64,000 bases of DNA, taken from the NCBI GenBank assembly GCA_050260355.1, contig JBLNBZ010000083.1:1-64000 (forward strand). Reading direction: 5' to 3'. Shown here piece after piece: positions 44,963 through 52,600 of this stretch (position 1 is the stretch's first letter; the number at the start of each line of letters is the position of its first letter). A program made the position numbers and the translations under genes. This stretch comes from CADEFX01 sp050260355. Lineage in GTDB: Bacteria > Pseudomonadota > Alphaproteobacteria > Rhizobiales > Hyphomicrobiaceae. The notes under the pieces are model-generated. The model ran no database searches. It was not told the origin of the DNA and saw only the letters and a list, made by a program, of their open reading frames with translations.

Positions 44963-45316
44963 CTACTCGGACCGTGCTCGAAGCTGCTCCAGCGCAGCGA
45001 GGGCCTGTTCGCTGTCGATCAAAAGTGCCCCGGCAAACCCGACGAAGGTCAGCGCCCCGGCGATGTCCCACCCGCGGGTTCCATCGCGCCCCAGCCGAAA
45101 TCCGGCCAGATACAGGAGGGCTGCAAGCGACAGGCCGGCCAGCGCCATCAAAATGCTCAAGGCCGGGAGAAGCAGGGGCTGCGGCGCGGCAGCCGCAATG
45201 ACGATGCCGAGTGCTCCGAGAGCGACGCCGAAGCATGTCCAGCCCAGCGCGCTGGCCGAGGATATGCCGGGCTCACCGATGCTGGGCGCGGGGTAGGTCG
45301 GCTTATAGGATGGCAT
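44963..45316 (-). CDS. Three-helix membrane protein, function unknown
   Basis: 117 residues: a Pro-rich N-terminus (MPSYKPTYPAPSIGEPG) and three hydrophobic helices (ALGWTCFGVALGALGIVIAAA, LLLPALSILMALAGLSLAALLY, WDIAGALTFVGFAGALLI). No family recognised. It lies just upstream of the TerC gene on the same strand, so it may belong to the same transcript. Translated composition is typical of its neighbours. Confidence 0.6.
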   Translation of the reverse strand: MPSYKPTYPAPSIGEPGISSASALGWTCFGVALGALGIVIAAAAPQPLLLPALSILMALAGLSLAALLYLAGFRLGRDGTRGWDIAGALTFVGFAGALLIDSEQALAALEQLRARSE

Positions 45317-45411
45317 CGCTTCGCTGTCCTCCCGTGTCCGAGTTGCGGCCGCTACGCAAGAGATAATGCCCGCGCAGTCGACGAGTTATTCGCAACGATC
45401 GGGGGGTAGTT

Positions 45412-46032
45412 CTACGGAGCCGCGAGCCCGAGCCGGATGGCCTGGCGCACGAGCACGGCCACGCTCTCGGCCTGCATCTTGGCCATGACCTGCGCGCGAT
45501 AGCTCTCGACCGTTCGCACGCTGATGTCCAGGCGCAGGGCGATGGCTTGGTTTGTGAAGCCTTGCACCACGAAGTTCATGACCTCGGCTTCCCGAGGCGT
45601 GAGGCGCTCCAGGCGGCCGCGCAGCTCCTTCAGCGGCTGCTCGCGCGCGAGCTGATCCGCGATCCGCGCCAGGCATCTGTTGATCGCCGCCACGAGGTGC
45701 GTGTCGTCGACCGGCTTCTCGATGAAGTCCTCGGCACCCGCCTTGATGGCGGCGACCGCCATCGGCACGTCCGCGTGACCGGAGATCAGCACGACCGGCA
45801 ACGGCACTTGCCGGCGCTGAAGCTCGCGCACGAGCTCGATCCCATCCATGCCCGGCATGCGCACGTCGGCAACGATGCAGCCGGACCAGGCCTCGTCGAG
45901 CTCCTGCAGAAAGCGATCGGCGGACTCGAAGGCGGCGACGTTGTATCCGAACACGCGCAGCATCTCGCTCAGCGCATCGCGCACCGCCCGCTGGTCGTCG
46001 ATGACGAACACCGTTGTGCTGCTCGCGCTCAT
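45412..46032 (-). CDS. FixJ-family two-component response regulator
   Basis: 206 residues. Receiver domain 5-118 with acidic pocket IDDQ, phosphoacceptor Asp56 (VADVRMPGMDG), conserved Thr/Ser in LISGHAD and Lys in EKPVDD. A C-terminal LuxR/FixJ helix-turn-helix follows (LTPREAEVMNFVVQGFTNQA, LDISVRTVESYRAQVMAKM). Its ATG overlaps the stop of the kinase gene by 4 bp (ATGA), so the two form an operon with the kinase first and are very likely cognate. The targets are not visible here. Confidence 0.93.
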   Translation of the reverse strand: MSASSTTVFVIDDQRAVRDALSEMLRVFGYNVAAFESADRFLQELDEAWSGCIVADVRMPGMDGIELVRELQRRQVPLPVVLISGHADVPMAVAAIKAGAEDFIEKPVDDTHLVAAINRCLARIADQLAREQPLKELRGRLERLTPREAEVMNFVVQGFTNQAIALRLDISVRTVESYRAQVMAKMQAESVAVLVRQAIRLGLAAP

Positions 46033-47891
46033 CGAGTCCCCGAGTGTGGCACGGGCAGCACAACGCGAAATTCCGTCGCGCCCGCCTCGCTCGACTGAAG
46101 CCAGATGCGCCCGCCGTGCGCCTGTATGATTGAGGCGCAGATCATGAGGCCGAGGCCCAGGCCGTCCGACTTCGAGGATGACAGCGGCTCAAACAGTGGC
46201 AGGCCAGGCGGAACGCCAACCCCGTTGTCACGAATGCTCACCTCCAGCTCGCCGGGCTGCGCCAGACGTGCGCCGACCCACACGTGGCCATCTTTGCGCT
46301 GCGCCTCGACAATCGCCTCCATGCCGTTGTGTACCAGATTGAGAACGACCTGCTGAAGCTGAATGCCGTCGCCAAAGACGGCCGGCAACGGCTCCGCGAC
46401 GTCAAGGTCGATGCGAATTTGGTGACTGGCAGCCTCGGGTCGCGCAAGCACGAGGGCGCCCTCCAGCAAAGCCTTCACGTCGAGCGTGCTGGTGTGCGGC
46501 TCTCCCCGGCGCATGAACTCGCGCATCCGGCGCACCACGCCACCGGCATGATCGATCTGTCCCACGAGCGCCGCAAGATTGGTGTCGGCCCGCTCGAGAT
46601 CCACGGTCTTCCCACGCAGAATCTGTTGCGCGGAGCGTGCGAGCGCACGCGCTGCCGTCATCGGCTGATTGATCTCGTGAGCAAGCGCGGAGGCCATGCC
46701 GCTCAGCAGGTTCAACCTCGCCACGCGCGCCGCCTCGATCTGCAGCGCCTTCAGCTTGGCCTCGGCATTGCGCGCAGCAAGGGCGGCCTGCTCGCGCTCG
46801 CTCACCACGATGCCGACCAGCAAGCCGGTCGTCGTCAGCACGAACATGATCACCTGAAACTCGGTAAAGGCTGTTGCGCTGTACCCATGGCTGTGAAGGA
46901 CGGCGACCAAGGCGAGCTGCGTGGCTGCGAGTGCAAGACACGAGCCGTCGATGCCATGCCGCACTGCCGCCGCGACCACTGGGACGAACAACAAGGAGAA
47001 GAACTTGTTGCCGCCCTGACTGTCGCTACCGACGATCAACGACAGCGCGAGCACCGTGACCAGCGCATAGAGCGCGAGCTCGGGCACCAGCGCGCGCATC
47101 CTTTGATGGAAGATCTGGCCCCAGCGCGACCATAGGCGCAGGAAAAGCGGTGTCATCACGGCAATGCCGATGACGTCGCCGACAAACAGCGGAACCGCGG
47201 AGCTCGTGAGGTCCGCTACCTCGAGCTCGCCCGTCATCGTCAGCAGCAGGCTCAGCAACGCCGCTGTGACGGCCGCCCCGGCCATGCCGGCCCCCAGCAG
47301 CACCATTGCATCGCGCACGCGCGCAAGACCGATCTCGGGCCAAAGTCGAGCGCGGGCGAAGCTCGCTGCGCCGGCATAGCTCGCCGACACGACGACGGCG
47401 ATGGCCAGGATCGTGAGGGGCGCCACCTCGGTGTCGAGCACCAGGATCTCGGCAATCACGACGCCGGCGAACAAGACCACCCCGTATTGCGCTCCCTTCC
47501 GCACCATGAGGGCGAACACGACGCCGAGCCCCGGATTCCAGGGGGTCACCGGCATGCCCTTGAACTCGTGGATGGAGCTCACCCACTCCAGCGTGAGATA
47601 CATGAGCAGGAATGGGCCGATGATCGCGGCGTCCTGGAGGTGCCATCTCTGCCCGATGCCCGCCCGGCCGCGTCTCGACACTGCGTGCAGCGTCGTTTGA
47701 CCGGCAGTCCGCATGCGCGGTCCAAGCTCTCTTACTGTCGCAATCAAGCCCGGCACTGCCCGCCGGAGGCTCGTCCGCCGCGCAGAGCGCACGCTACCGT
47801 CCTCCAAAGCCACGTCGTGCCCGGCCGCGCCTCGCGGCGTCGATTTCGGGCGGTCCACCTCCCGTCGCCCAGGCGCGACGGCCGATGCCAT
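46029..47891 (-). CDS. MASE1-domain sensor histidine kinase
   Basis: 620 residues from the longest ATG. An N-terminal MASE1 membrane domain with about eight helices starts near residue 90 (ILGPFLLMYL-like through FQVIMFVLTTTGLLVGIVV). A dimerisation/phosphoacceptor helix has His in SALAHEINQPMTAARALA, then the ATPase domain with N box NLVHNGMEAI, G1 DNGVGVPPG and G2 GLGLGLMICASIIQAHGG. The true start may be ATG at 47714, because the first 59 residues are basic, low-complexity and without a family counterpart, and that ATG has a purine-rich AAGAGAG upstream. The ligand sensed by MASE1 domains is not known. Confidence 0.88.
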   Translation of the reverse strand: MASAVAPGRREVDRPKSTPRGAAGHDVALEDGSVRSARRTSLRRAVPGLIATVRELGPRMRTAGQTTLHAVSRRGRAGIGQRWHLQDAAIIGPFLLMYLTLEWVSSIHEFKGMPVTPWNPGLGVVFALMVRKGAQYGVVLFAGVVIAEILVLDTEVAPLTILAIAVVVSASYAGAASFARARLWPEIGLARVRDAMVLLGAGMAGAAVTAALLSLLLTMTGELEVADLTSSAVPLFVGDVIGIAVMTPLFLRLWSRWGQIFHQRMRALVPELALYALVTVLALSLIVGSDSQGGNKFFSLLFVPVVAAAVRHGIDGSCLALAATQLALVAVLHSHGYSATAFTEFQVIMFVLTTTGLLVGIVVSEREQAALAARNAEAKLKALQIEAARVARLNLLSGMASALAHEINQPMTAARALARSAQQILRGKTVDLERADTNLAALVGQIDHAGGVVRRMREFMRRGEPHTSTLDVKALLEGALVLARPEAASHQIRIDLDVAEPLPAVFGDGIQLQQVVLNLVHNGMEAIVEAQRKDGHVWVGARLAQPGELEVSIRDNGVGVPPGLPLFEPLSSSKSDGLGLGLMICASIIQAHGGRIWLQSSEAGATEFRVVLPVPHSGTR

Positions 47892-47896
47892 CGCGC

Positions 47897-48646
47897 TCAG
47901 GCCGCGGTCAGCTTGGCCATCGTCGCCTCGTCGACCTCGAAGTTCGAGAACACGGCCTGCACATCGTCGTCGTCCTCGAGCGCGCTGATGAGCTTGAGGA
48001 TCGAGGCTGCCTTTTCCTCATCGACGGCCGTGGTGACGCTCGGCTTCCACACCGCTTTTACGGCCTCAGGCGGTCCGAGCTTGGCCTCGAGGGCCGCTGC
48101 GACCTGCCCAAGTGTATCGAAGCTCGTCGTCGCCACGTGGCCGTTGGCATCGCTCACCACATCGTCCGCGCCAGCCTCGACCGCCGCCTCCAGCACGGCA
48201 TCGGCTGAGCCTGCGGATGCTTTGAACGCGATCTCGCCCACGTGCGAGAACATGTGCGCCACCGCGCCCGTCGCACCCAGGTTGCCGCCGTGCTTGGTGA
48301 AGAGCGCCCTGATGGCGCCGCCCGTGCGGTTGCGGTTGTCGGTCAGGGCCTCGACGATGATGGCAACGCCGCCCGGACCGTATCCCTCGTAGCGGATCTG
48401 CTCGTAGCTTTCCGAATCCCCGCCTTGCGCCTTCTTGATCGCCCGCTCGATGTTGTCCTTCGGCATGTTCTCGGCGCGGGCATTCTGGATCGCAAGACGC
48501 AGCCGCGGATTCATGTCGGGATCGGGCGAGCCGTTCTTGGCGGCCACCGTGATCTCGCGCGCGAGCTTGGCGAACAGCTTGGAGCGGGCCGCGTCCTGGC
48601 GACCCTTCCGGTACATGATGTTCTTGAATTGCGAGTGGCCTGCCAT
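47897..48646 (-). CDS. yebC: YebC/PmpR-family translation/transcription factor
   Basis: 249 residues. MAGHSQFKNIMYRKGRQDAA at the N-terminus, DPDMNPRLRLAIQNARAENM and YEGYGPGGVAIIVEALTDN are the family signatures. YebC has been linked both to transcriptional control and, more recently, to relief of ribosome stalling. It usually lies directly upstream of ruvC; here about 10 kb separates them. The SD is weak. A perfect CtrA-like box lies 120 bp upstream. Confidence 0.95.
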   Translation of the reverse strand: MAGHSQFKNIMYRKGRQDAARSKLFAKLAREITVAAKNGSPDPDMNPRLRLAIQNARAENMPKDNIERAIKKAQGGDSESYEQIRYEGYGPGGVAIIVEALTDNRNRTGGAIRALFTKHGGNLGATGAVAHMFSHVGEIAFKASAGSADAVLEAAVEAGADDVVSDANGHVATTSFDTLGQVAAALEAKLGPPEAVKAVWKPSVTTAVDEEKAASILKLISALEDDDDVQAVFSNFEVDEATMAKLTAA

Positions 48647-48765
48647 TTCAGCACGTCGACGAAAAGTTGTTAACCTCGGCCGATTTATAGGTGTCCCAGC
48701 GGCGGAAATCCACATGCGGACGCAGCGGCTTCCTGCGCCTCGTCCGGCCCGGGCTCGGCCGCAGT

Positions 48766-48781
48766 TTAACCTTTCATTAAC
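48766..48781. promoter_or_regulatory. Candidate CtrA binding site
   Basis: TTAA, 7 nt, TTAAC (TTAACCTTTCATTAAC), a full match to the alphaproteobacterial CtrA box TTAA-N7-TTAAC. It is located 120 bp upstream of the yebC start and in a non-coding stretch of 290 bp. AT-rich 9-base matches are rare at this GC content. A GTTAAC half-site occurs at 48669-48674. Confidence 0.45.
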
Positions 48782-48936
48782 TGTTCCGGCGCACCATCCT
48801 TCATCAAGGACATGAGTCGTCCTGAAGGCCGCTTCGCTGCCCACGGGGTGGCCGAACGGATGCCAGGAGTAACGACATCCGACGATCGCAGACCGCAGCG
48901 GGGCCGACCTGCTGATGAAAGAGCCAAGTTCTCTTC

Positions 48937-49761
48937 TCACTCGACCCAAACCAGCGGCTCGGTAGGTGCCAGAACACCACCGAGCCGCAACGCTTTTGCA
49001 GACCGCGCCAGGCCGGTTCCATCGTCCGTCTCGACCGCCAGGCCGCAAATCGTGGAGGGTCCCGACGCGGGCTCGAAACGCGAGCGCGGAATGCGGGTGA
49101 GAAACCGGCCCACCGGCTCGGCAGGGTCCATGCCGAGCACCGAGTTGTAGTCCCCGCACATGCCGACATCGGAGATGAACGCTGTGCCGCCCGGAAGCAC
49201 GCGCTCGTCGGCGGTCGGGGCGTGGGTATGGGTGCCGATGACGGCACTGGCACGCCCATCCAGGAAGTAGCCCATCGCCTGCTTCTCGCTCGTCGCCTCG
49301 GCATGAAAATCGACCACGATGGCGTCCGCCCCTCGCTTCAGGCCGCAGGCCTGGATCTCGGCATCGATCGCGCGAAAGGGGCAGTCGAGCTCGGTCATGA
49401 ACACCCGGCCCATCGCCGCCACCACCAGCACGTCGGCGCCGTTCCTCGCCTTGTAGAGGTTTGCGCCGCGCCCCGGGGTGCCGGCGGGGTAGTTGAGCGG
49501 CCGCAGCAGGCGCTCATGCCGATCGATGAAAACCAGGGCCTCCCGCTGGTCGAACGCATGGTTGCCGAGCGTCACCACGTCGGCGCCGGCGTCGAGCAAC
49601 TCCTGCAAGATGGCTTCGGTGATGCCAAAGCCGCCCGCCGCGTTCTCGCCGTTCACAATGACGAAATCGAAGCGGTGCTGCTCGCGCAGCCGCGGCAACG
49701 CCTCCAGCACGGCCTTCCGGCCTGTACGTCCGACGATATCGCCGAGAAACAGGAGACGCAT
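48937..49761 (-). CDS. YmdB-family metallophosphoesterase
   Basis: 274 residues. Metal-binding motifs: GDIVG (residue 7), NGENAAGG, GNHAFD, DFHAEATSEK, GTHTHAPTADERV. This is the TIGR00282/YmdB group, cyclic-nucleotide or 2',3'-phosphodiesterases of unclear physiological role. Its ATG is immediately adjacent to the TGA of the folate ligase gene (TGAATG), showing translational coupling. The length is standard. Confidence 0.93.
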   Translation of the reverse strand: MRLLFLGDIVGRTGRKAVLEALPRLREQHRFDFVIVNGENAAGGFGITEAILQELLDAGADVVTLGNHAFDQREALVFIDRHERLLRPLNYPAGTPGRGANLYKARNGADVLVVAAMGRVFMTELDCPFRAIDAEIQACGLKRGADAIVVDFHAEATSEKQAMGYFLDGRASAVIGTHTHAPTADERVLPGGTAFISDVGMCGDYNSVLGMDPAEPVGRFLTRIPRSRFEPASGPSTICGLAVETDDGTGLARSAKALRLGGVLAPTEPLVWVE

Positions 49762-50355
49762 TCACGAGTCCGCAAGCCGCCGCGGGCCTGACGGTGTCAG
49801 CGCCCAATCCAGGCGTTCGTCATAATCGAGATGCGGCACCGCGTCGACCTCCACTTCGTCGAGACCGATGCCAACCGCGACGATGCTTCGCTCGGCCCTG
49901 GCCGCACGCAATGTGCGATCGTAAAAGCCGCCGCCGTAGCCGAGCCGCCATCCGTGCCTGTCGAACGCCAGCAGCGGCACCAGCAGGATCTGCGGCTCCA
50001 GCACCGGCTTGTCCGTCTTGGGCTCGCGGATGCCCCAGGTGACGACGTTCATGTCATCGCCCGGCGCCCAGGCGCGGAACGCGAGCGGCTTGCCCTTGCC
50101 CTGCATGACCGGCAGGCAAATCCGCAGTCCGGCATCATGCAGCCGGTGCAGAAGCGGTCCGGTGTCAAGCTCGTCCGGCATCGAGCAGAATGCCGACACG
50201 ACGGTGCCCCTGAGGGGATCGAGAAAGCCTATTCCATGCGCGGCCAAGGCCACCGCCAGCTCCGCCCCCCGCTGCTCTACGATTGCCGCGCGCACCCTGC
50301 GTGACTCGAGCCGTAGTGCTTGCTTTTCGGCCCTCACACGCTCGAACGTCGACAA
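49762..50355 (-). CDS. 5-formyltetrahydrofolate cyclo-ligase
   Basis: 197 residues. It converts 5-formyl-THF to 5,10-methenyl-THF using ATP. Basic N-terminus (KQALRLESRRVRAA), FCSMPDELDT, and the ATP/folate-binding LGYGGGFYDRTL are typical of the FAU1/YgfA family. The start is TTG at 50355 with GGAG 7 nt upstream; the frame has no ATG near. It is encoded just after 6S RNA, the normal alphaproteobacterial position. Confidence 0.9.
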   Translation of the reverse strand: MSTFERVRAEKQALRLESRRVRAAIVEQRGAELAVALAAHGIGFLDPLRGTVVSAFCSMPDELDTGPLLHRLHDAGLRICLPVMQGKGKPLAFRAWAPGDDMNVVTWGIREPKTDKPVLEPQILLVPLLAFDRHGWRLGYGGGFYDRTLRAARAERSIVAVGIGLDEVEVDAVPHLDYDERLDWALTPSGPRRLADS

Positions 50356-50390
50356 TGCTCACTCCAATTGGGCTTGGGGCCGGAACGAAG

Positions 50391-50554
50391 GATGCAGAGC
50401 CGCATGAGCCGTTGGAGCGGCGATCCCGCTGGGTCCCTACAATTGTAGGTGGGCGCCGTGTGTCCGGAACCACGGCTCCGGTCAGGGACAGCTCCCGAGC
50501 GAGTCTTATAGGCCCCCGGGTCGATGTGCTCCTGACGCACCCCGCAGCCCTGCC
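50391..50554 (-). ncRNA. ssrS: 6S RNA
   Basis: 6S RNA binds the housekeeping RNA polymerase holoenzyme by imitating an open promoter. Evidence: location between zapA and the formyl-THF ligase gene, the conserved place in proteobacteria; length about 164 nt; a closing stem GCAGGGCTGC (50544-50553) with GCGGCTCTGC (50394-50403), ten pairs including two G-U; a long rod with TCCCT/AGGGA pairing and an apical CCGGA...TCCGG hairpin. The stem begins exactly where the predicted promoter would start transcription. A purine/C-rich central region (CGGGGGCCTATAAGACTCG) would be the open bubble. Ends are approximate. Confidence 0.75.
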
Positions 50555-50559
50555 GGCCC

Positions 50560-50588
50560 AATGTAGTTGGGTTCGGCTCGAATTCCAA
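50560..50588 (-). promoter_or_regulatory. Candidate promoter of 6S RNA
   Basis: Minus strand: TTGGAA, 17 nt, TACATT. The predicted start, about 7 nt downstream of the -10, is at 50553-50554, the first base of the 6S closing stem. Confidence 0.6.
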
Positions 50589-50602
50589 TCCGTCTCCGGG
50601 GG

Positions 50603-50887
50603 CTAACCTGTTTGCGCCAGCGAGGCACCCTCGAGCGCGTCCCGGGTTCCTTCGGCGCCGTCCTGCTCGAGCTGTTGCAACCGCTCACGCGTGTCCCAAA
50701 GCTCATCAGCGATCATCAGAGCCGCCATGAGCAGAAGGCGATCATCGCCGATCTGGCCGAACTCTGCAGCAAGACCCTCCACCTGCTCGCTCACGTGCGT
50801 GGCGAGTTGCATCAGGCGACTTTCCTCGCCTTCCTCGCACCGCAGCCGGTAGGTGCGGCCGTTGAGTGTCACTGTGACCTGGCCCAT
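50603..50887 (-). CDS. zapA: Cell division protein ZapA
   Basis: 94 residues. ZapA cross-links FtsZ filaments. The N-terminal fold (MGQVTVTLNGRTYRLRCEEG) and helical C-terminus (LMQLATHVSEQVEGLAAEF, LLLMAALMIADELWDTRERL) are typical. It lies between the coiled-coil gene and 6S RNA on the minus strand. Confidence 0.93.
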   Translation of the reverse strand: MGQVTVTLNGRTYRLRCEEGEESRLMQLATHVSEQVEGLAAEFGQIGDDRLLLMAALMIADELWDTRERLQQLEQDGAEGTRDALEGASLAQTG

Positions 50888-50935
50888 GCCCCCGTCCCGT
50901 CCCCTCGGAAGGGCCTTTCAAGGCGAATCAGCTCG

Positions 50936-51217
50936 TCACTCGTCCAGAAGGTTATGAAGGGAATCGATGACCCAATCAATCCGATTGCGGACGAGGTCGC
51001 GAGCCTGCTCGAGTGCGCGCACCCGCGCCAGGGCACTCTCGAGCTGCGCCTTGAGCTGGTCGCGCTCGGTCTCGAGCGCACGTATGCGCGCACCTGGATC
51101 GGCTCCCTCCTCAGGACCCTGGCCGGGCCCGAAGGGCCGAGAGCCCGATCGGGCTCCCCCAACAGTTTTGGATTTGGCCGGGCGTCTACTCGTCTTGCCA
51201 GCCCCCCTGTCCGCCAT
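50936..51217 (-). CDS. DUF4164-like coiled-coil protein
   Basis: 93 residues: a disordered, basic Gly/Pro/Arg-rich N-terminus and a coiled coil (RIRALETERDQLKAQLESAL ... RNRIDWVIDSLHNLLDE). A gene of this kind directly precedes zapA in many Hyphomicrobiales; a ZapB- or ZauP-like partner role for ZapA is plausible but not shown by sequence. The zapA start is 48 bp downstream of its stop. Confidence 0.75.
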   Translation of the reverse strand: MADRGAGKTSRRPAKSKTVGGARSGSRPFGPGQGPEEGADPGARIRALETERDQLKAQLESALARVRALEQARDLVRNRIDWVIDSLHNLLDE

Positions 51218-51535
51218 AATCGAATCCGTTTGCTTGATCTGCCGCTTTACCCGGCCTGGACAGATGAAAAAAACTTAGGTGTGTCGATCTGCTGGCGTCA
51301 ACACATGAAGCCAATGGCCGTGATTTTGCGCCGCCCTGTCACCCGTTTGCCCTCGTCCTGGCCGTTCACTCAGTCGTGCTCTGACGCATTGACAGGACAA
51401 GGTTGCGCGAACATTGTCTGGCCCCGGTTTCCTTGCTCTCGATCAATGCACGCTTGCCTGTAGAACGCATCCAGTTGCCGTGCGTTGCCTCGAAACAGAA
51501 CGTCGGACCCCATCGCCATCCAAGGAGTTGAACCT
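51218..51535. other. Divergent control region between zapA unit and gap
   Basis: About 320 bp between the divergent coiled-coil gene and gap. It holds the candidate gap promoter (51389-51417). In relatives transketolase (tkt) commonly lies here; no trace of it is seen. Confidence 0.55.
51389..51417 (+). promoter_or_regulatory. Candidate promoter of gap
   Basis: TTGACA (perfect -35), 17 nt, CATTGT, 118 bp before the gap start. The -10 is weak. Confidence 0.45.
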
Positions 51536-52543
51536 ATGGCCGTGAAAGTTGCGATCAACGGCTTTGGCCGCATCGGCCGCAATGTGTTGCGCGCAATCAT
51601 CGAGAGCGGACGCAAGGACATCGAGGTTGTGGCCATCAATGATCTTGGCCCCGTCGAGACAAATGCACATCTCCTGCGGTTCGACAGCGTGCATGGGCGC
51701 TTTCCGCACGAGGTAAAAGTAGAGGGCGATACCATCAATGTGGGCCGCGGTCCCATCAAGGTCACCGCGATTAAAGATCCTGCAAGCCTACCCCATCGCG
51801 AGCTCGGCGTCGACGTCGCGCTCGAGTGCACAGGCATTTTTACGTCTAAAGAGAAAGCCTCGGCGCATCTTAAGGCAGGAGCCAAGCGCGTGCTGGTCTC
51901 CGCTCCCGCCGACGGCGCCGATCTGACGGTCGTCTACGGCGTCAATCATGACAAGCTGACGAAGGATCACGTCGTCGTCTCCAACGCCTCGTGCACGACC
52001 AACTGCCTGGCGCCGGTTGCCAAGGTGCTGAATGACTCGGTCGGCATCGAGAAGGGCTTCATGACGACCATCCACGCCTACACAGGCGATCAGCCGACGC
52101 TCGACACCATGCACAAGGATCTCTATCGCGCGCGCGCTGCGGCCCTGTCGATGATCCCGACCTCGACGGGAGCGGCCAAAGCGGTCGGCCTTGTTCTGCC
52201 CGAGCTCAACGGCAAGCTCGACGGCACGGCCATCCGCGTCCCAACACCCAACGTGTCCGTCGTTGACTTCAAGTTCGTCGCCAAGAGGAAGACCTCCAAA
52301 GAGGAGATCAACGAGGCGGTGAAGCGTGCGGCCAGCCAGTCCCTCAAGGGCATCCTCGGCACCACCGATCAGCCTAACGTCTCGATGGACTTCAACCACG
52401 ACAGTCACTCCTCGGTCTTCCATCTCGATCAGACCAAGGTGATGGACGGCACGCTGGTGCGCGTTCTGTCTTGGTACGACAACGAGTGGGGCTTCTCCAA
52501 CCGCATGAGCGACACCGCGGTTGCGATGGGCAAGCTCGGATGA
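51536..52543 (+). CDS. gap: Glyceraldehyde-3-phosphate dehydrogenase
   Basis: 335 residues. It interconverts glyceraldehyde-3-phosphate and 1,3-bisphosphoglycerate with NAD(P). Dinucleotide loop INGFGRIGRNVLRA at the N-terminus; catalytic Cys in SNASCTTNCLAPV (about residue 155); His in the strand ending RVPTPNVSVVDF; WYDNEWGFSNRM at the C-terminus. AAGGAG lies 9 nt before the ATG. pgk, which normally follows gap, is absent; an inverted unrelated gene is in its place. Confidence 0.97.
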   Translation: MAVKVAINGFGRIGRNVLRAIIESGRKDIEVVAINDLGPVETNAHLLRFDSVHGRFPHEVKVEGDTINVGRGPIKVTAIKDPASLPHRELGVDVALECTGIFTSKEKASAHLKAGAKRVLVSAPADGADLTVVYGVNHDKLTKDHVVVSNASCTTNCLAPVAKVLNDSVGIEKGFMTTIHAYTGDQPTLDTMHKDLYRARAAALSMIPTSTGAAKAVGLVLPELNGKLDGTAIRVPTPNVSVVDFKFVAKRKTSKEEINEAVKRAASQSLKGILGTTDQPNVSMDFNHDSHSSVFHLDQTKVMDGTLVRVLSWYDNEWGFSNRMSDTAVAMGKLG

Positions 52544-52555
52544 GATCGACGCGCA

Positions 52556-52585
52556 GCAACCCACCAGCCTGTGCTGGCGGGTTGC
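52556..52585. terminator. Strong hairpin between convergent genes
   Basis: GCAACCCACCAGC, loop CTGT, GCTGGCGGGTTGC: thirteen-base arms with one mismatch. It lies 12 bp past the gap stop and 15 bp past the opposite stop of the ARPP-1 gene. There is no T-run, but its position fits a bidirectional transcription stop. Confidence 0.55.
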
Positions 52586-52600
52586 GGCGCGCAAGCTCCG

